Assembly (NCBI GenBank): GCA_020402945.1
Contig: JADBYQ010000024.1
Span: 47,787-111,786, forward strand
DNA from: Cytophagales bacterium
GTDB lineage: Bacteria; Bacteroidota; Bacteroidia; Cytophagales; Cyclobacteriaceae
DNA: 64,000 nucleotides
Reading direction: 5' to 3'
Below the pieces are notes generated by a model. The model made no database searches. It worked only from the letters and a program-made list of their open reading frames with translations, and was not told the DNA's origin. Within the stretch, counting starts at the first letter, position 1. Each line of letters opens with the position of its first letter. Both the position numbers and the translations under genes were made by a program. This document shows, piece after piece, positions 28,773-37,675 of this stretch.

Positions 28773-29879
28773 ATGAAATCGAAAACGTTGGTGCTTTTTA
28801 TAGCTCTTATTTCGCTTTTAGAAGCTTGTTCATCAGGGAAAGCGGCACTTAAGAATGGAAACTATTACGAGGCGGTACTTGAGTCAGTGACCAGACTGCG
28901 AGCTAAACCTGATCATAAAAAAGCAAAAGTTGTTTTGCAACAAAGTTATCCGCTTGCCATCGATTTTATTCAGGCGCGCATTCAGAATGGAATAACTGCT
29001 GACGATCCTCGGAAATGGCGGAATGCGGTGGAAGGTTATAATCAAATAAACAACCTGAACACACAAATAAAAACCTCGCTGGGAGCGATGAAGATTATCA
29101 CTAACCCGGTAACGAGATTTAAAGAATTGGCGGAAGTAAAAGTGAAGGCCGCAGAAGAAAGCTATAACGATGGCATTCAATACATGCTAAAAAATACACG
29201 CGATGATGCGAAGCTGGCCTATTTCAGCTTCAAAGCAGCGAATGAATACGAGTCGGGTTATCGGGAAGTAATTGAATTGATGACGCAAGCTGAATTTAAC
29301 GCCACGTTACGAGTTGCCTATCAAGAGATTAATGCCTCTCGAATTAATTATGGAAGCCTCCAGCCAATAATCAATTCTTTGCAACGGCAGTTCATCTCGT
29401 TTCGACCCATCGAGCAACAAGATACAGTGCCCCCACAACAATATTTAAAAATTATTTTCAATGATTATCGGCAGGATGCGCGCCCGCAATTTTCATCCAG
29501 AAACGAAAACCTTGAGAGAGAAGTAAAGGTGGGAGAAAAAAAAGGTGCCGATGGAAAAATGCAAGATGTGAAGGAAAAAGTGACCGGAACTATCACGTAC
29601 TACACTAAAACCAAGAGAGCCTATAGCAATGCAACTCTTTCCGTGACCGATGCAAAAAGTAATGCCTTTCTGTTGAACAATGCTGTGGAAGGCAATTCAC
29701 AATGGCAATACACATGGGCAACTTTCAAGGGAGATAACCGGGCGATGAACGCTGACCAGGTTAATCTTACCAAGCGAACAGAGGCTGCTCCAGATGACCA
29801 GAGTTTGTATAATCAGGCAATCTCAAACCTAAAAACCAATCTCTCTCAACAGCTGGCTAACTTCTACAGAAGGTATTAA
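28773..29879 (+). CDS. Lipoprotein of unknown function with repeat-like helical N-terminus
   Basis: 368 residues from the ATG at 28773, chosen because MKSKTLVLFIALISLLEAC is a clean lipoprotein signal. The first half is strongly helical, with a TPR-like opening (ALKNGNYYEAVLESV) suggesting a scaffold. The second half (about 225-300) holds strands around TGTITYYTKTKRAYSNATLSV. I do not recognise a named family. It is 39 bases after the esterase gene, but the gap and unrelated content argue against operon membership. Probably anchored in the periplasm or outer membrane. Confidence 0.75.
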   Translation: MKSKTLVLFIALISLLEACSSGKAALKNGNYYEAVLESVTRLRAKPDHKKAKVVLQQSYPLAIDFIQARIQNGITADDPRKWRNAVEGYNQINNLNTQIKTSLGAMKIITNPVTRFKELAEVKVKAAEESYNDGIQYMLKNTRDDAKLAYFSFKAANEYESGYREVIELMTQAEFNATLRVAYQEINASRINYGSLQPIINSLQRQFISFRPIEQQDTVPPQQYLKIIFNDYRQDARPQFSSRNENLEREVKVGEKKGADGKMQDVKEKVTGTITYYTKTKRAYSNATLSVTDAKSNAFLLNNAVEGNSQWQYTWATFKGDNRAMNADQVNLTKRTEAAPDDQSLYNQAISNLKTNLSQQLANFYRRY

Positions 29880-29958
29880 TTGAAAATGCTAGAACCTTTC
29901 AGTGTAAAATGGGGTTATTTATCGCGACTGGTTTTTTAAATCCAAATCAAAAATAAAT

Positions 29959-30501
29959 ATGAGCGATAACCAATTGGAGTTGGCCACTTTTGGTGCCGGG
30001 TGTTTCTGGTGTACCCAAGCCGTATTTCAAAATGTAAAAGGGGTCAGTAAGGTGGTATCAGGTTATGCAGGCGGCAAGGTAAAGAATCCGACTTATCGGG
30101 AGATTTGCACTGGGACAACCGGTCATGCAGAAGTGGCTCAAATTACCTTTGACCCTTCAAAAGTATCATTTGAAGAGTTGCTGGAAGTTTTTTGGAACAC
30201 CCACGACCCCACTACCCTCAACAAACAAGGTGCTGATGAAGGCACACAATATCGTTCTGTTATTTTTTACCACAGCGATGATCAGCGACATGCTGCGGAA
30301 GAATACAAAAGTCAGCTAGAATCTTCAAAAGTGTACCAAAATCCCATAGTGACAGAGATCAGCCCTTTGCCGGATTATTATCCCGCTGAAAACTACCACC
30401 AAAATTATTTTGAGTTGAACCCCAACCAGAGCTACTGCCAATACGTAGTGCGCCCGAAGGTTGAAAAGTTTAAGAAGCAATTTCAGTCAAAATTGAAATA
30501 A
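29959..30501 (+). CDS. msrA: Peptide-methionine (S)-S-oxide reductase MsrA
   Basis: A 180-residue MsrA that reduces the S epimer of methionine sulfoxide in proteins. The catalytic motif GAGCFWC (Cys15 and Cys18) is present, as are GYAGG (about 35-39), the conserved GHAEV, and DEGTQYRSVIF. Full length with no signal peptide, so cytoplasmic. It is a single gene followed by a strong terminator. An MsrB lipoprotein lies 3 kb away at 33407-33898. Confidence 0.96.
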   Translation: MSDNQLELATFGAGCFWCTQAVFQNVKGVSKVVSGYAGGKVKNPTYREICTGTTGHAEVAQITFDPSKVSFEELLEVFWNTHDPTTLNKQGADEGTQYRSVIFYHSDDQRHAAEEYKSQLESSKVYQNPIVTEISPLPDYYPAENYHQNYFELNPNQSYCQYVVRPKVEKFKKQFQSKLK

Positions 30502-30616
30502 ACAGCTCTTTTTAGAGTCGCAAAAAAAATTAAACTTTAATCCGCAACCTGTTAAACCGAAGTCCGTTGAATGGGACATATAGAGTAATTCTCACATAGG
30601 TTTAGGTTTAGGTAAC

Positions 30617-30647
30617 AAAAAGCCCCATCAGACGGACGGGGCTTTTT
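30617..30647. terminator. Bidirectional terminator between msrA and the GAF/PAS receptor
   Basis: A perfect 10-bp stem (AAAAAGCCCC at 30617-30626 with GGGGCTTTTT at 30638-30647, 11-nt loop) gives a T run on both strands. It separates two convergent genes and should end both transcripts. Confidence 0.9.
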
Positions 30648-30666
30648 GGTTTTTGAAGATAACCTA

Positions 30667-32658
30667 TCATTGCTTCTTCTTATAGGGGGTTATGTCTTGT
30701 GCTATCTTCATCAACCGGATCACGTCTCCATCTATGTTGAGAACAGGAGCATAACTAGCTAATATCCAAACCTCCTCACCGTTCTTATTAATACGTTTAA
30801 ATTCTCCAGACCTTACCCGACCAACTGCTAAATCTTTCCAAAACTGTCGGTAGCCCTCGGTGTTTCTTTCTTCCTTGGGCATAAAAATACGGTGATGCTG
30901 GCCCACGACCTCATTTAATGAGTAGCCCATAGTCTTTAGAAAATTAGTATTCGCTTTTAAGATTGTGCCGCCTTTGTCAAACTCGATGGTGGCCAAATTT
31001 TCTTCAACCAATGAAAGAATAGAAGATGTTTCTGACTGGCCCCGCTGCATTTGTTCTTGCGTGGCTTGTAGTTCCTCCATGTTTTGCCTCATCTCCTCCT
31101 CTTGCGCTCTCATCTCTTCAGTCATCTGCAGAGACTCTGCCAATAACTTTTGCGTTCGTGCATTAATTTTCACTGTAGATACCGTAGAGGAAATGCTCTC
31201 AGCCACCTTCTTCACAAACTCAATTTCATGTTCGGCAAATGTCGAGAAAGACGCTAGTTCAATGACACCAAAAATCTGATCATTGACTTTTAATGGCATG
31301 ATAAGAATGGAGGTAGGATTCGCATCGCCCAATCCAGAGGTAATCCGTATATAGTTTTGCGGTACGTCTGTAATGTAAATGGTATCCATTTCTTGCCAGG
31401 CTTGTCCTGCTAATCCTTCTCCCTTGTAAATTTTCTGGTTGACGAATTTCTTTTTGTCCCACGCATAGCAGGACGTCATCGACATTGTTTTTTCTTCTGA
31501 GTCATCCGTATCATCAATCAAATAAAGGGCACCTTGGTTGGCATTCATGTACTTCACTATACTACTTATGATTTCGTCACATAGTTTTTGCACATCGCTG
31601 TTGTTGCTTCTGAGAAGCTCTCCAAACTTCGCAATGCCTTCCGTTGCCCAATTTCTTTTCTTGTCCTCATCGGCTACCTGTGACAGGTTCGCTCTCATAT
31701 TCAATAGCGCGTTCCCTAGTACATCGTTTTCACTCAGTGGTGTAAATGCTGAATTATATTTACCACTACCAATATTTTCCGCAAAAATAGTGGTAGCCTT
31801 TAGGCCAGAAACCAAATTGTCTGTGGCAATCGCCATTTCCCCAATCTCATCCTTACTAAAATTCCGCTTTTTGCCTTCCACTAGTTCCCCACGGCCTAAT
31901 TTGACAACCACGTTCTTAACATAGTTAATCGGGCCTGTAATATTTCTAGCTAGAAGTGTAGCGCTTAGTAAACCAATGATGATAATGGCGAGCCCAAGCG
32001 CTAACGTGATCGTTCGGAGATTACGCGTTGATTTACTCAGAGCCATGGCCGATTCTTCTGTCAGCATTTCTTGCTTTTCCTTAATCTTTGAAAGAATGTC
32101 AATGATATCGTTTGCTTGAGGGATGATTACTTGATCGACATAATCACCAGCCAAGAGTTTAGTGGTTGGGTCTTCATAAGCATCAAATCCGTTAAGTGTG
32201 TTGATAATATTTTCACTGGTTCCGCTCAAGAGCGAATCAAATTTGTGAAACGCACGGGTCATCATTGCCCGTTGAGAACTGTCTTTCTTGAATTTGGCCG
32301 AGGTACTATCGGAATCCCAGTTTTTCATCAACTTAACAATTCGCTCTTTGTTGGCAGGATACTCAAGGCTAATAATCTGACGGAGTGCAGCCTTGTCGTC
32401 ATCATTGGTTTGGAGGAAAACCCAGTTTGTAGCTAACATCCTTGAGCGATGAACCATGGTAATTAACTCGTTGATCGCATCCTTCGAAGGGTTGATCGTT
32501 TGAGAAGACGACATCACGCTATTGTCTATTTTATTTCCAGTAAGGAAAATGATACTGGCATTGATGGCAAAGAGTGCGATGAGCACCAGAAAACCTCCAA
32601 ATATTTTATTTCCGATAGACAACCGAATGTTGAATCTTTTTCCGTTAGAATTTTCCAT
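30667..32658 (-). CDS. Membrane HAMP-GAF-PAS sensor protein without output domain
   Basis: A 663-residue receptor. It has an N-terminal membrane helix (about 20-40), a periplasmic helical sensor region (about 41-210), a second helix (about 213-235), HAMP (about 236-290), a linker and second HAMP-like segment (about 290-340), GAF (about 350-495), a coiled coil rich in Glu/Gln (about 505-545) and a C-terminal PAS domain (about 550-663, ending MKIAQDITPYKKKQ). No histidine-kinase, GGDEF, EAL or MCP signalling domain is visible, so the output must pass to a partner protein. It is co-directional with the YfiR-like gene upstream (10 bases between them). Confidence 0.9.
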   Translation of the reverse strand: MENSNGKRFNIRLSIGNKIFGGFLVLIALFAINASIIFLTGNKIDNSVMSSSQTINPSKDAINELITMVHRSRMLATNWVFLQTNDDDKAALRQIISLEYPANKERIVKLMKNWDSDSTSAKFKKDSSQRAMMTRAFHKFDSLLSGTSENIINTLNGFDAYEDPTTKLLAGDYVDQVIIPQANDIIDILSKIKEKQEMLTEESAMALSKSTRNLRTITLALGLAIIIIGLLSATLLARNITGPINYVKNVVVKLGRGELVEGKKRNFSKDEIGEMAIATDNLVSGLKATTIFAENIGSGKYNSAFTPLSENDVLGNALLNMRANLSQVADEDKKRNWATEGIAKFGELLRSNNSDVQKLCDEIISSIVKYMNANQGALYLIDDTDDSEEKTMSMTSCYAWDKKKFVNQKIYKGEGLAGQAWQEMDTIYITDVPQNYIRITSGLGDANPTSILIMPLKVNDQIFGVIELASFSTFAEHEIEFVKKVAESISSTVSTVKINARTQKLLAESLQMTEEMRAQEEEMRQNMEELQATQEQMQRGQSETSSILSLVEENLATIEFDKGGTILKANTNFLKTMGYSLNEVVGQHHRIFMPKEERNTEGYRQFWKDLAVGRVRSGEFKRINKNGEEVWILASYAPVLNIDGDVIRLMKIAQDITPYKKKQ

Positions 32659-32668
32659 AATACAATTA

Positions 32669-33172
32669 TCAAATAAGAATTGCCAATCTGGTTAGTTCGG
32701 TAGACGCCTTCAGCTTATGCTTAGCCAACGCGCTCTGATTTAATTCAAATGCCAATTTACCACCTTTTATCACAAAGTTGACATCACTGCCCTTGGCACC
32801 CAAGCCAGCCTGTTCAGTGATCACCATTGTTGACTTACCGCCTACCTTCGAAAGAACCTCTCCGAGTTGACTCGATAACGTAGAGGGTACAAAAAGCATA
32901 TGCCCTTTACGAAACTCAGCAATTGAATTTATTTTGGAAACTTTAATAGATCTATCTCCCACCTTTTTCTTTTCTGCCATCTTCTGCAATTCAGCCGTCA
33001 ACGGAGACTCGCCTATCACTACTATTTCAAAATCAGTCTTTTTATCGTCCTCAGGCCATAGTACAAACTTCGCAAAGCCATGCATGTAGAGTGTATAGGT
33101 CTGATAGTTCTGGGCGGCCAAGTTTGATGTTCCCAAAGTGACGAAAAATAAAGCTGCAAGCGTGTTTCTCAT
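32669..33172 (-). CDS. YfiR-like (DUF4154) periplasmic protein
   Basis: 167 residues from the ATG at 33172 (MRNTLAALFFVTLGTSNLAAQ signal); an upstream in-frame start would add 15 unlikely residues. The body matches the YfiR/DUF4154 pattern: YMHGFAKFVLWPED near the start, IVVIGESPLTAEL, a central VLFVP-like strand (GHMLFVPSTL), then STMVITEQAGLGAKGSDVNFVI and the family ending LKASTELTRLAILI. In Pseudomonas YfiR is a periplasmic repressor of a membrane diguanylate cyclase. Here it precedes a HAMP-GAF-PAS receptor, its probable partner. Confidence 0.87.
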   Translation of the reverse strand: MRNTLAALFFVTLGTSNLAAQNYQTYTLYMHGFAKFVLWPEDDKKTDFEIVVIGESPLTAELQKMAEKKKVGDRSIKVSKINSIAEFRKGHMLFVPSTLSSQLGEVLSKVGGKSTMVITEQAGLGAKGSDVNFVIKGGKLAFELNQSALAKHKLKASTELTRLAILI

Positions 33173-33406
33173 AACTACGGTTTTCAATAATTTATCAAGA
33201 TCAAAAATAAGAAGCACAACACTTAAAAATACTTCAAAAAAGACACTTTTCCCACGTCAAAAGGTTTTAGCAGGTTTTGTCCTTTTGCTGACAAAGCCAA
33301 ATAATCGAAAAACCTTTTTAAACATGAAGAGTTTAAATTACATTGAGAATCACTACCTGCTAAAAAGTGACCCCAACAAACTTTAAAACCGCCAAAAGAC
33401 TCTAAA

Positions 33407-33898
33407 ATGAGAACAAATCTTTTATCTCTATTCCTTATGTTTTGCATTGCCCTGACGGGCGGATGCCAATCCAAGCCTGTGCAGGAAAAAGCAAAAATAA
33501 TACCTTTGAAAAAGAGCAATGAAGAATGGAAAAAGATACTTTCGCCCGAACAGTATCACGTGCTTCGAGAAGCTGGCACAGAACGGCCTTTTACCGGAAA
33601 GGATTGGGATAATCATGAAACGGGTATCTATTATTGTGCCGCTTGTCATCTAGAGCTATTCAGTTCTGAAACCAAGTTTGAGTCAGGGACAGGGTGGCCA
33701 AGCTTCTATCAGCCGATTAAGGAGGGTGTGGTAGCAGTGGGAACGGACAACAGCTATGGAATGGTTAGGGATGAAGTAGAATGCGCCAGATGTGGAGGTC
33801 ACTTGGGGCATGTCTTTAATGATGGGCCCGCTCCCACCGGGTTACGTTACTGCATGAATTCAGTGTCCATGGTTTTTGAAAAAAAAACAAAAAAGTAG
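33407..33898 (+). CDS. msrB: Lipoprotein peptide-methionine (R)-S-oxide reductase MsrB
   Basis: A 163-residue MsrB reducing the R epimer of methionine sulfoxide. The lipoprotein signal ends LTGGC (Cys20), so it acts outside the cytoplasm. Two zinc-binding pairs (CAAC and CARC), the substrate-site motif GTGWPSF and the catalytic Cys in RYCMNS are intact. The family's length is about 140 residues plus the signal. A terminator follows immediately. Together with cytoplasmic MsrA it covers both epimers in different compartments. Confidence 0.95.
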   Translation: MRTNLLSLFLMFCIALTGGCQSKPVQEKAKIIPLKKSNEEWKKILSPEQYHVLREAGTERPFTGKDWDNHETGIYYCAACHLELFSSETKFESGTGWPSFYQPIKEGVVAVGTDNSYGMVRDEVECARCGGHLGHVFNDGPAPTGLRYCMNSVSMVFEKKTKK

Positions 33899-33916
33899 CG
33901 AGTTCTTTACATGGTG

Positions 33917-33950
33917 AAAAAGCCGATGGTAAAGATAATCGGCTTTTTTT
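33917..33950 (+). terminator. Intrinsic terminator after msrB
   Basis: An 11-bp perfect stem (33917-33927 with 33938-33948, 10-nt loop) ends in seven T (33944-33950). It is 18 bases after the msrB stop codon. Confidence 0.9.
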
Positions 33951-33976
33951 ATTATCTTTTCATAAATGTAATTTCT

Positions 33977-34831
33977 ATGTGCAGACTAATGGCCTATAAA
34001 GGAACCCCGATCGTCATCGATGATCTGTTGTACAAGCCAAAGAACTCACTCATCAACCAAAGCATCAATGCGCGTGAAATTGAAGAACCCCTGAATGGTG
34101 ACGGTTTTGGCGTTGGTTGGTATGTGCCTGGCCTTAACCTTGAACCCATCAATTTTGTATCGGTCAACCCAGCGTGGAGCAACCGAAACCTACGCAACCT
34201 GGCACCCAAAACAATGACAGGTTGTATGCTAGCTCATGTGCGAGCAGCCAGTGTAGGCGATGTATCCGAATCTAATTGCCATCCCTTTCAATAAAAGAAT
34301 TTCTTAATGGCACACAACGGAGGAGTAGAGGAGTTCGGAAAAATCAAAAGACACATCCGCGAACCTCTCACCGATGAACTTTATAATTGGATCAAAGGCC
34401 AAACTGACTCAGAACATATTTTCGCCCTTCTACTCAGTAATCTATTCAAGAACTATGAGACAGTTACGCCAGAAGCGGTTGCGGATTCGTTCGAAAAAAC
34501 ATTTAAGACCGTGAAACAGTTGATCACCAAGCACGGTGTGAGTGAGCCTGCTTATTTAAATATGGCCTTCACAAATGGATCTTTTATTGTGGCAACGCGG
34601 TATATAAGTGATTCTTCCGAAGAACCCTTAACCATGTACCATTCCGAAGGTGGTCGATATGTTGTGGAAGACGGCAAGACCAGAATGGAAGCACCGCAAG
34701 ACGATGACAATGCTGTATTGGTCGTTTCCGAGAAATTGACCGATGACAAAGACTGGACGATGATTCCGGCCAATCATTTGGTGATTGTGGAGGAGTCGCT
34801 CAACATCAGAATAAGAGCGATCAACGCCTGA
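33977..34831 (+). pseudogene. Class II glutamine amidotransferase (YafJ-like) interrupted by in-frame TAA
   Basis: The reading frame starts MCRLMAYKG at 33977, where Cys2 is the N-terminal nucleophile after Met removal. It runs through the class II amidotransferase motifs GDGFGVGWY and AHVRAAS to NCHPFQ, and then meets TAA at 34292-34294. In the same frame the protein resumes KNFLMAHNGGVEEFG and continues to 34831. NCHPF followed by an HNG motif is contiguous in intact homologues, where an aromatic residue usually stands at the stop position, so a single base change (TAT or TAC to TAA) breaks the gene. Each half alone is non-functional. A sequencing error, or rarely read-through, would restore a 284-residue enzyme. 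Confidence 0.9.
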
Positions 34832-34884
34832 TTCCATTTGACTTCTAACTACTTTCTGAATTTTTAGTCCTATTGATTTAGTTC

Positions 34885-34892
34885 TATTTTTG
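34885..34892 (+). promoter_or_regulatory. Possible -7 box before lhgO
   Basis: TATTTTTG matches the Bacteroidota -7 consensus TAnnTTTG and lies 16 bases before the GTG start at 34909. No clear TTG -33 box stands at the usual 17-23-base spacing, so the assignment is weak. Confidence 0.35.
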
Positions 34893-34908
34893 GGGAAATA
34901 AGATTCTC

Positions 34909-36105
34909 GTGAAATTTGATGTCATCATTATTGGCGGTGGGATTGTAGGCCTAGCCACAGCTCTCCAAATCAAAAAAACAAATCCAACACTTCGGTTTCT
35001 CGTTCTTGAAAAGGAGAATGAACTTGCTAAACACCAAACCGGAAATAATAGCGGAGTCATTCATTCCGGCATTTACTATAAGCCCGGCAGTTTGAAAGCG
35101 ACCAACTGCTTTCGTGGCTACAGATTGCTGATCGACTTCTGCCGAGAACACGAAGTGCCGTTTGAGTTGTGTGGCAAATTGATTGTTGCCACCGATGAGC
35201 ACGAACTACCTCTACTGCAAACTCTATTTACACGAGGTGAACAAAATGGTCTCACCCATTTAAAGAAGCTCGCAAAAGAAGAATTGAAAGAATACGAACC
35301 ACACGTTTCGGGTATTGAAGGGATATTTGTCCCTCAAACAGGAATTGTGGACTACAAACTAGTTGCTGAAGCATATAGCAAGGCGCTACAAAAAGAACAA
35401 GCTGAAATTCGTTTGAACGAACGAGTTATTTCTTTAAAAAAAGAGACCAATAAAACAATTGTTGTCACGGACAAACAAAGCTATGAGGCAAAGTTGGTTA
35501 TCAATTGTGCCGGGCTCTACTCCGATAAAGTGGCTGCCATGACAGTCGAGAATCTAAATGTGAAGATCATTCCTTTTCGTGGTGAGTATTATAAGCTAAA
35601 AAAAGAAAAGGAATACTTGGTAAAAAATTTGATTTACCCTGTGCCCGATCCCAACTTTCCTTTCTTGGGCGTTCACTTTACACGAATGGCAAAGGGAGGT
35701 GTAGAAGCCGGACCTAACGCTGTGCTTGCATTTAAACGGGAAGGCTACAAAAAATCGCAGATCAATGTGGCCGAATTAGCCGAGACATTAGCTTGGCCTG
35801 GCTTCCAAAAAGTGGCGGCCAAGTATTGGAAAACCGGACTGGGTGAAATGTATCGTTCATTTTCAAAAGCTGCATTCACAAAAGCTCTACAAAAATTAAT
35901 TCCTGAAATTCAAGAGTCAGACCTAACCGAGGGTGGCGCTGGCGTACGAGCACAAGCTTGCGATCGTGAAGGAGGTTTGGTGGATGATTTCTTGATTATT
36001 GAAGATGCAAACGTGATTCATGTATGCAATGCGCCATCACCAGCTGCCACTTCATCACTGGCTATTGGCGAAACGATTGCACAAAAGGCAGCGGCACGTC
36101 TTTAA
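34909..36105 (+). CDS. lhgO: L-2-hydroxyglutarate oxidase
   Basis: A 398-residue FAD-dependent oxidoreductase that converts L-2-hydroxyglutarate to 2-oxoglutarate. The N-terminal FAD motif IIGGGIVGLATA is followed by the LhgO-type segment NNSGVIHSGIYYKPGSLK (about 46-63) and a C-terminal GGAGVRAQACDREG. The start codon is GTG at 34909, directly before the beta-strand of the FAD fold. Length and motifs fit LhgO better than general DAO-family enzymes. It stands alone upstream of the GH53 gene, 51 bases away, with no functional connection evident. Confidence 0.93.
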   Translation: MKFDVIIIGGGIVGLATALQIKKTNPTLRFLVLEKENELAKHQTGNNSGVIHSGIYYKPGSLKATNCFRGYRLLIDFCREHEVPFELCGKLIVATDEHELPLLQTLFTRGEQNGLTHLKKLAKEELKEYEPHVSGIEGIFVPQTGIVDYKLVAEAYSKALQKEQAEIRLNERVISLKKETNKTIVVTDKQSYEAKLVINCAGLYSDKVAAMTVENLNVKIIPFRGEYYKLKKEKEYLVKNLIYPVPDPNFPFLGVHFTRMAKGGVEAGPNAVLAFKREGYKKSQINVAELAETLAWPGFQKVAAKYWKTGLGEMYRSFSKAAFTKALQKLIPEIQESDLTEGGAGVRAQACDREGGLVDDFLIIEDANVIHVCNAPSPAATSSLAIGETIAQKAAARL

Positions 36106-36156
36106 TATTTCTTGTTATTTCTGTATTACTTTTACAGGTAAACAGTTTGCCTTGTT

Positions 36157-37209
36157 ATGAAATCAATTATCCAATTTATCATTCTGGTTTTCGCACTCGC
36201 TATAACCGTTGGCTGCAAAAACAATTCAAATACTCCTGACGCAACGCCAGAACCAGAGCCGGTAGTATTCGCCAAAGGCGCAGACGTGGGTTGGATCACA
36301 GAGATGGAGGCTGCAGGTGTTAAATTCTATGATAACAGCGGAATAGAGAAGGAGTGTATGCAACTGCTGAAGGAAAAAGGCATTAACTCAATCAGGTTGC
36401 GGGCATGGGTAAATCCTCTCAAGGGATGGAACAATACTAAAGATCTTGTAGTAAAATCAAAACGAGCAAAGAATCTCGGGATGAAGTTAATGATCGACTT
36501 TCATTATAGCGATGATTGGGCGGATCCGGGCAAACAAGCCATTCCGGCTGCCTGGGCAAAAATGAATATTGTTGAAATGCAGTCGGCTTTGTTTAACTAT
36601 ACTAAATCCGTAATGGACACACTCAAGTTAAATGGAATTAACCCCGACTGGGTGCAAGTGGGCAATGAAACAAATGATGGCATGCTTTGGGAGGTGGGCC
36701 GAGCCTCCAAGTCCATGGCAAACTTCGCAAGTTTAGTAGCGTCCGGGTATAATGCAGTTAAGGCAGTAAACCCAAATACACCTGTTATTGTACATTTATC
36801 CAACGGATACAATAATGGTCTTTTTCGATGGATGTTTGATGGCCTGAAAGCCAACGGAGCAAAGTGGGATATCATTGGAATGTCGTTGTATCCTACGTGG
36901 GCACAGGGCGGCATCGATGCATGGGCCACAACCAATGCAAAATGCCTGGCCAATATGAATGACATGATATCTCGTTACAACACACCCGTGATGGTGGTGG
37001 AGGTAGGCATGCCAAATGATCAGCCCGAAAAATCAAAAGCGTTTTTGACAGACATTATTACTAAAACGAAAGAGATACCAAATGGAAAAGGCTTGGGTGT
37101 TTTTTACTGGGAGCCGCAATGCTATAAAAAATGGAATGGCTATGGTCTAGGTGCTTTTGATGATACAGGCAAACCTACTATTGCTATGGATGCATTCTTA
37201 GAGAAATAG
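36157..37209 (+). CDS. GH53 endo-beta-1,4-galactanase lipoprotein
   Basis: A 350-residue GH53 enzyme that cleaves beta-1,4-galactan side chains of pectin (arabinogalactan type I). The lipoprotein signal ends ITVGC (Cys20). Motifs are FAKGADVGWITEME at the domain start, LRAWVNP, DFHYSDDWADPG, the acid/base Glu171 in VGNETN and the nucleophile Glu282 in VVEVGMP. Full family length. It faces the galK-symporter operon downstream, supporting a galactan/galactose function, although the genes are not co-transcribed. Confidence 0.94.
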   Translation: MKSIIQFIILVFALAITVGCKNNSNTPDATPEPEPVVFAKGADVGWITEMEAAGVKFYDNSGIEKECMQLLKEKGINSIRLRAWVNPLKGWNNTKDLVVKSKRAKNLGMKLMIDFHYSDDWADPGKQAIPAAWAKMNIVEMQSALFNYTKSVMDTLKLNGINPDWVQVGNETNDGMLWEVGRASKSMANFASLVASGYNAVKAVNPNTPVIVHLSNGYNNGLFRWMFDGLKANGAKWDIIGMSLYPTWAQGGIDAWATTNAKCLANMNDMISRYNTPVMVVEVGMPNDQPEKSKAFLTDIITKTKEIPNGKGLGVFYWEPQCYKKWNGYGLGAFDDTGKPTIAMDAFLEK

Positions 37210-37257
37210 TCCAACGCTGATTGGGAGTAGTCGGTCGTTAGTAAATTGTTCAAGCAT

Positions 37258-37521
37258 TTATTTCCCTCTGAATTTTCGTGATATATAAACTGAAACAAAA
37301 CAAAGCCCCCCAAACAAAGTCCATATTCCGCCCATTATCATAGTGGCTTCGTATTCGGGTAGGTTTAGCCATAACCAACCGAGAATAACAAAAAGACCCG
37401 CAATAATAAAACCGTGGCTAATCAGAAACTCCTTTTTGGCGAGTACTTTCAGTGGTCTTAAAAATAAAAACATAGCCAATGTAAGTCCGATGATAAGTGC
37501 TACTAAAACAACTATTGGCAT
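37258..37521 (-). CDS. Small hypothetical membrane protein
   Basis: An 87-residue protein with three hydrophobic segments (about 3-21, 35-53, 60-78) separated by short charged loops (RPLKVLAKKE and SRKFRGK). No family recognised. It is convergent with the GH53 gene and lies between it and the transporter operon. Real membrane-protein composition and an ATG start support it. The 154 bases beyond (37522-37675) show no gene or clear signal. Confidence 0.65.
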   Translation of the reverse strand: MPIVVLVALIIGLTLAMFLFLRPLKVLAKKEFLISHGFIIAGLFVILGWLWLNLPEYEATMIMGGIWTLFGGLCFVSVYISRKFRGK

Positions 37522-37675
37522 TCCAATTTCTTTTAACCGAAATTAAGAAATAGAATCGACCAACCTATCAAAACAACTTTCTTTGTGATACTTTACACTC
37601 CAAAATTGCTGCGAATCTTGGTATCTGCCGCGACTAGGCGCGCATCTACACAGAGGATCCAGAAACGATGAAGCC

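Noticed and set aside
30541..30616. Repeat of TTTAGG units after msrA
   Set aside because: Only two short copies next to a clear terminator; likely chance.
31538..31924. A 128-residue plus-strand frame inside the HAMP-GAF-PAS gene
   Set aside because: Ser/Leu-rich antisense frame of conserved coding DNA.
33173..33406. Possible small gene between the YfiR-like gene and msrB
   Set aside because: The only frame has low-complexity composition and its upstream part overlaps the signal peptide of the YfiR-like gene. I see no clear signal in this stretch.
34261..34310. Frameshift in the amidotransferase gene
   Set aside because: The two halves are in the same frame (396 bases, a multiple of three, between frame landmarks), so the lesion is a nonsense codon and not a frameshift.
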